From contig JAODTK010000078.1 of assembly GCA_026419785.1 (NCBI GenBank), positions 1 to 64,000 of the forward strand: a DNA stretch of 64,000 bases. Direction: 5' to 3'. The notes under the pieces are model-generated. The model was not told the DNA's origin, did not search any database, and was given only the letters and a program-made list of their open reading frames with translations. This document shows positions 58,800 through 64,000 of this stretch, in pieces (the first letter of the stretch is position 1; each line of letters opens with the position of its first letter). The translations under genes and the position numbers were made by a program. The DNA is from Sclerodactyla briareus (Eukaryota; Echinodermata; Holothuroidea; Dendrochirotida; Sclerodactylidae).

Positions 58800-58935
58800 G
58801 GATATAACACGTCGGGGCGGTTTACCCGCCTGTTCATGTCTAGTTTAATGTGCTTCCTCTAAACGAGGTCCGCAGAGGCTGTTTCTGTGGGCATGTACAA
58901 CTCGGCAGTTTACCCGCCTGCACATGTCTAGTTTT
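58800..58935. repeat. Two-copy tandem duplication
   Basis: TTTACCCGCCTG followed by CATGTCTAGTTT occurs at about 58819-58846 and again at about 58909-58935, with similar preceding text, giving a unit of about 90 bases. Confidence 0.75.
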
Positions 58936-59879
58936 ACTGTCGAACTCTTCGAGAATATAGCTAATCAGTGTAACCACCGTATCGCAAGAGACGCAAGCCT
59001 CATATCAGTCTACAGAAAATACCGAAAGGACCAGGGGGGAGTGTGATTCGCGCCGAAAATGTATTCAAAAGCCGGGCCTACGTTTCCATATCTTCGTCCG
59101 TGTCGGAAGCTTTTTTGTCGGCTGCTTGTTGATATTTATGTCACTCCAATTATCAGGATTCAAAAGCAACACAATATACTCAGTTTTTGGTAAGGGAAAT
59201 TGCCCCCGGACTGGTCTACACTAAATCTAGCCGAGAACTTTTTCAAAAAGAAACATTAACAAATCCCTCATTCCTTGAAGCAGTTCCAATTTGCGGCTGA
59301 TGGGCGCCACCATTTCAACTTTCAAGGCAGGAGGGGGGGGGGGGGGGGTATCTCATCCTCCATTTTTGACCGTTAATTGCAATGGTTATATAGCTCCGCG
59401 TCATACGCGCTAGTAGCATAGAGCTATTCTAGTAGTAGTATTCTATTCCCACGGGTAGTTCCGGACACCGTAAGAGAATTCGTCCATTTTTTTAAATTCC
59501 AATAGCAAAATACACAGGAAATGCACTCAAATGTCAGGTATGGTGTGTGCAAGTATATTATATGTCGGATCGACTTTTCAAAATGATTAATTCAAGAAGA
59601 ATTTCCCAGGCCGTCACTCGGTGACATCCCATCCTAGAACTTGCCTAAGAAGTGACACTTTCCACACTGATGCAGTACGTACTGATGTATGCATCCTATG
59701 GCATTCTATACTACCAGCGCTATCACAAGTTCTGATACTCGAAGCAACATATGTTACGATGAAGGTCACAGTCAAAATCCGCGGAGGGCGAACTTATTTT
59801 AACCAGTTGACATTGTCGCACCGCTCATATAAGTAGAGCATACGGAATACACGCGCGCGTGACGATTGTGTCTAAGCAA
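58936..59879. other. No gene recognised; G16 tract
   Basis: Includes a 16-base G run (59333-59348). No coding similarity. Confidence 0.4.
59333..59348. repeat. Poly-G tract (16 bases)
   Basis: Uninterrupted run of G. Confidence 0.95.
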
Positions 59880-60040
59880 TTTGAAAATGTACCGCACCCA
59901 GACTGACCCGCGATCACCTTCATGTGGGTTGAAGTGGTTGACCATCTACGGTATGCGCTATTCTAACAACGGGAAAATGGAGGCGAAATTTTCTCTGGAC
60001 ACGGACTGACAAACGCGGATTACATTTTCGTATGATTTGG
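59880..60040 (+). repeat. Dispersed repeat family B, copy 3
   Basis: Collinear with 8231-8385: TTTGAAAATGT, CGCGATCACC, CATCTACG, GACACGGACTGACA and ATTTTCGT in the same order and spacing. Confidence 0.65.
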
Positions 60041-61129
60041 GGGTTCAAATTTCGTTACCTTTATTACTAACGAATTCTAAATTCTCGACTGTAGGCACCA
60101 GTAAAAGTTCTCCCGGTTGCAGTAGTTCCTTACAGATTGTAAACAAGATACTGCAACCCGCAATTTAGATAAATTGAAACCAAATAGTATACCTTTCCAC
60201 GCCATTTTTTTCGTCCAAATAAAATTGATATAATAATCTCGAAAGTATGTTATTCCGAAATACCGAGTGTGCTGCCATTACGATATTTTGTCGTGACGTG
60301 TCATGGCAAAATTCGGCCGTCACTGTTCGCTGGAACGCTGCAGGACGACAATCCATCCTACGTCTAGATCCATGAGGCGCTCGAAACGGACCGTAAAGCG
60401 CTGTTCACACTTACGTGTGGCGATACGATGCGATAAACGATACATAAATTTATCGGATGGGTGTGTTCAAAACACTTGTGTGTTCAAATGTCCGTGTACG
60501 ATATTTATCGGACGTCTCGGGCCCTTACATAACGGAGAAAGTAGTGTGATTTTAGTGAGAAAAACACAAGTTTTCCCCTTTCGTCGCTCAGGTTGTGAAA
60601 TAGCTTGTGTCGTCAGAAATTTTGAAAAAATACCAGAAACATTTCAAAACATGTCGAAGCGTGTGTCTTTTCTCAGTGACGGTATGAGGCGTGAATTCGT
60701 GGTTATTATCGACCCATTTTATTAAAGCAAAAACAACACACGTCAACGGCCTTTTCTCTAGTCGTGGAGACATAACTTAACGCGGAAATAGGGACACCTG
60801 ATTAATCGTTTCCTGGACATTACCGGCAACTTCATTCCCTACATAAATTTTCTCACGAGTTCACTCTGCCCAACACACTATCATCATGGGAGCGCACGCC
60901 ATCCACCCACCCGCTCCAACCACCCAGCTTCCTTTGAGCAAGTGACCAGGCCTGAACCTGTCCTTTCCTCCTAACTCCCAGTTACCCGCGCCGCTGCTCT
61001 GCTGCCCAACCAGAGCTAACTTATCTACCATCCCCGTCGGAACGGCCCTAACCCCCAGGGGTCTCGTGGAGACAGAACACGGGGACGGGATTGCCCATCG
61101 GGAGGCGCGCCATATTGCCCAAAGAAGCG
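60041..61129. other. No gene recognised
   Basis: A 140-codon frame at 60303-60725 (plus) is unrecognised; part of it overlaps a GTTCACACTTACG... TTTATCGG motif region (60399-60515) with GTGTGTTCAAA repeated twice, which suggests repeat rather than gene. Confidence 0.4.
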
Positions 61130-61239
61130 CAAGTGACGATCACGAATCGGCAGCTGCAATTGACCTTACCATCCCCGCCTACCCTTCCGTTGGACACCCG
61201 TCTTGATTAGCCTGATCCAATAAAAAAAAAAAAAAAAAA
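61130..61239 (+). mobile_element. Possible retroelement 3' end with A18 tail
   Basis: A C-rich, non-coding stretch ends CCTGATCCAAT followed by 18 A (61222-61239), the form of a poly-A-tailed retro-insertion. The body upstream (60880-61210) was not identified. Confidence 0.35.
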
Positions 61240-61959
61240 TAAACGTCTGAAGTGAGGTAGTCTGGAAAGCATTCAGTCTCCCCCTCATTTCAACAGTGAG
61301 CATTCACGCCTCACTGGCGGAAGACTGGAAGCACAATGAGCTGAAAAATTGGGTCCTTGCCCGGCTTGGTTACTCTGCTCAGGAGCATGTTAAAATATAA
61401 CTACTGCTCCACCTGTGCACCCTTCTACTTTCCGAACTGACCTACGAGACCTCATCAACTTGGCGTTAAAATCGACATTAACCCCCACCCCACCCCTTAA
61501 CCCATCCCCCCCTATAGTTTATGTCCGTTGCCTTCTTCGGTTCTTTCCCAACCGGCCTATTTCTTACACGCTGTGATTAGGGTGTTCGCGTCAGGACGTC
61601 AGGCTGTGGATCGACCCACACTGGAAAACTCCCTCCTACCCTGCCCCTCTCGAAACGGACACAACACCCCTTCCCCCGGGCACCCACTCACTAACATCCG
61701 CATATCTCCTGCTTTGGAAGTCACATATACTTGGTAATCGCCGACGCAACATTACCCTACCCATTACTTAACTGGTCGCGCTAATTATTGATATGAATCC
61801 GAACTAAAATAATGGTTTCGTAGGTCCCATGAATGGCGGCAGAAAGGGCCGAGAAGCTCATTCAGAGGCCAATGTCTTCCCGGATAGGTCACTACCCAAC
61901 ACATTCGGAAAAATCCTGATGTATCACTAAACCCACTCTCACCCAAACTCCCCAATAGC
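61240..61959. other. No gene recognised
   Basis: C-rich stretches (61481-61513, 61620-61690), no known domains. Confidence 0.35.
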
Positions 61960-64000
61960 CTGTTGTGGACGTTCCTACTTGGAGAACAGTGATCCAGATT
62001 ATGTAGATGAATGTAGAGAGCTTGGGTAAGCTCGGTGCAAGTGAGCACGATAATTTTAGCTTTCACAATGGCTGTTTGGTTCAATATCCCACAGAGTCTA
62101 GAGCTTGTTCCTTGTTCGCGAAGGCCAATGGCGATGGCCTTTCTAGGTTATTTAGACGAAGTGATTGGCATAAATTGTTAGAAAGTACGACATGCTGTCG
62201 GACTCTGGGAATGGTTTCATTGAAAAGGTTAACGAGTATGAAAGTTTACTTCCTTAGAGGAAACGTCGCAGTAAGAACAAGAGGCCTCTGAGGAGAAGGG
62301 GAAGTTTTCTGGCCAGCAAACGTAAGCGACATTTATGGCGAGTTTATCGTGCTTCTGGGTCCGTGTCTGATCATGAGCATTTCAAAGTTCAGCAAAAACT
62401 TGTTCAGCGTTTTAGTTCTGGTGCTAAACTTGATTTTGAGAGGCAGATGCCTCTAATATTAAGGAGAATCCTCGTGCATTTTTCTTTAGGTGAGGGGGAA
62501 GCAGAAAGTAAAGGACTGCTGGTCCTTTGATAGATTCCAACTTGGGTAGTACAATCAGCGAAGCCAGGAGAGGCTAAGGTTCTTAATATTATTTCTCGTC
62601 TGTTTGTACTCATGAGAACTTGGATCATTTTGGGGACCTAGTTGTCGGGGTTTTCCCGCATAGTATGTGATAATAAGGTGTGTTCGCCTGGTTTAGTAAT
62701 GGAGTAACTGCAGAAGCTCAGAAGTGATAAAGCTCCTGGTCCTGACGGAGTTTCTCCTTTCTTACTTTATCTTGCCGACGAGTGTCTGTTCCATTAGCTA
62801 TTGATGTTTCAATAAGGACTCTGCAGAAGGTCTGTTCCGGATGATTGGAGGAGAGCAAATGTTTCTTCCTCTTTTCAAGAAGGTAAACGGTCTCTCCCTT
62901 GCAATTACAGGCCAGTCAGTCTTACTAGTGTTGGCTGCAAGGTAATGGAATCAAGCATTTCGGTTCATAATGGTTGATTATTTAATGAGCATAGTCTGAT
63001 TAGGGAGTTCAGCAGGGTTTAGAAGAATCCGTTCGTGTTTGGACTAATCTCTTGGAATATGGAAGATGTACAAGTGGAATGTCCTTAAGTGGATTAGTGA
63101 GTGGCTTCATAATATGTAACAACGACGGTGTCATCAATGGGCGTCGTCTCCTTGGCAACAGGTCACTAGTGGGGTCCCCAGGGATCAGTTCTCGGGCCCG
63201 TTATCTTTCTGGCGTATATTGCGATCTTGAAGGTTCTGCTCATTCCAGGTTAAGAAGTTCGCAGACGATACCAAAGTTGATCGGGGGTACAGGTCGAATG
63301 ATGCTGCTGCACAATTGTTCAAAGGGATCGGATATAATTTCCAATGATCTTCCGACTGGCAATGTTTGCATGTCGACAAGTGCAAAGTTATGATGTTGGT
63401 TTTCACAATCGCAACGATTCCTTCAAGTTAAATGGCCAAAATATCAGGAGGTGATTTCAGAAAAAGATCTTGGGGGTTTTTTGTTTTGATCTCTGGAAAC
63501 CTTCCAACAATGTGCCGGAGCTGCTAGAAGAGGTAAATTGTTGGATTCTGGCTTGATTAGACTACACTTCAGTTTCCTTGATATGATATTGTTGTCAGGC
63601 TGTTTAAGCAACTGCGGAGGACGGCACCTGGAATATTCTGTACAAGGTGGAATCCTTACCTTCAAGACCAGCAGGTTATTGAAAACGTTCAGGCGAGGGC
63701 AACTAGAATATTCACTGTCTGAAGAACAGCCTACGAGGAAGATTAAGGCGTCTCGCGTCTAACTACCATGGAGCGGAGGGCTATGCGGGGTGACTTGATC
63801 CAGGTTTTCCAAAATTGTCCATTGACTCGATGGCCTTTACTTCCAATACTCTTTGAAATTTCCAAGTACTGCAAATAGGGCCACTGTCCAAGCTGTGTAA
63901 GCGCTGCAGAGTTGGACATTCGTAACAATATTTCTTCGCGAGAGAGTGACCAATGAGTGGAATTGTTTAATGAAAATGTTGTTGTCTCTAAGAGTGTGAA
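61960..64000 (+). mobile_element. CR1/L2-type LINE running off the right edge (type 5)
   Basis: The end of the endonuclease and the linker come first (LFRRSDWHKLLEST near 62145-62186; a HLWRVYRASGSVSDHEHFKVQQK segment near 62330-62398; NIKENPRAFF near 62455-62484). Reverse transcriptase follows: APGPDGVSPF at 62732-62761, a degenerate LPCNYRPVSLTS at about 62896-62931, a TSGVP...GPV box near 63164-63206, and an intact FADD at 63258-63269 (KFADDTK). A C-terminal RRLASNYHGAERAMRGDLIQVFQ segment lies near 63742-63812. Frameshifts are frequent. The 5' half of the endonuclease is missing or unrecognised, and the 3' end lies beyond 64000. Confidence 0.85.

Noticed and set aside
60303..60725. 140-codon open frame as a gene
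   Set aside because: No known motif, and it overlaps repeat-like text with GTGTGTTCAAA repeated twice.
1..64000. CRISPR arrays, bacterial operons, restriction or defence systems
   Set aside because: No regular repeat-spacer arrays, no long bacterial-type coding frames; base composition, splice sites and element types are eukaryotic.

Overview
This window looks like intergenic or intronic DNA from a repeat-rich animal genome, most likely a marine invertebrate. I see no bacterial-style operons, no dense coding and no full-length host gene. Nearly everything recognisable is a transposable element in some state of decay: five or six non-LTR retrotransposons (LINEs), one DIRS-type retrotransposon with a tyrosine recombinase region, several non-autonomous DNA transposons (hAT-like, a TTAA-flanked piggyBac-like MITE family, long-inverted-repeat elements), two tRNA-derived SINE-like heads, minisatellites, microsatellites and many long G or C runs. 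The element mix, the recurrent TAGGCCTA/GTAGCCTATAG words and the LINE types would suit an invertebrate deuterostome such as an echinoderm or hemichordate, but that is an inference and other marine phyla are possible.

Layout. 0-5 kb: a possible LINE tail (241-675), a tRNA-like SINE head (1226-1296), a small transmembrane exon with both splice sites on the minus strand (1876-1951; the only host-gene candidate), and a decayed minus-strand LINE (3655-4930). 5-20 kb: repeat family A (6318-6790), a LINE 3' fragment (6976-7815), repeat family B (8231-8490), several copies of an hAT-like family whose ends start CAGGGGCG or a close variant (10.6, 11.1, 13.4, 16.0, 18.5 kb), a piggyBac-like MITE (14348-14770) and microsatellites. 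20-25 kb: a DIRS element (about 21130-24690) in the order gag-like, reverse transcriptase, RNase H, tyrosine recombinase. 25-31 kb: a fold-back element (25003-25300), a 5'-truncated LINE (26396-27893, minus), a minisatellite split by an hAT-like element with 8-bp target duplications (28184-29820), and family A again (30722-31125) with a 96-bp palindrome. 31-40 kb: a possible 3.2-kb element with GGCAACGGC-rich ends (31387-34598) and a nearly full-length but broken LINE (about 34960-38335). 40-56 kb: microsatellites, an hAT-like MITE (42359-42832), a MITE cluster (44765-45789) that includes two abutting piggyBac-like copies, and a long-inverted-repeat element (54318-55172). 56-64 kb: a second copy of the 7-kb LINE type (56330-57840), tandem repeats (58.0-58.9 kb), family B again (59880-60040), a poly-A-tailed 3' end (61239), and a CR1/L2-type LINE running off the right edge (61960-64000).

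None of the elements is intact: all reverse transcriptase regions carry frameshifts and stops. No interacting gene system is visible. The value of the window lies in its record of insertions: elements inside elements, target duplications, shared junctions and repeat families that can be reconstructed from several copies within 64 kb.
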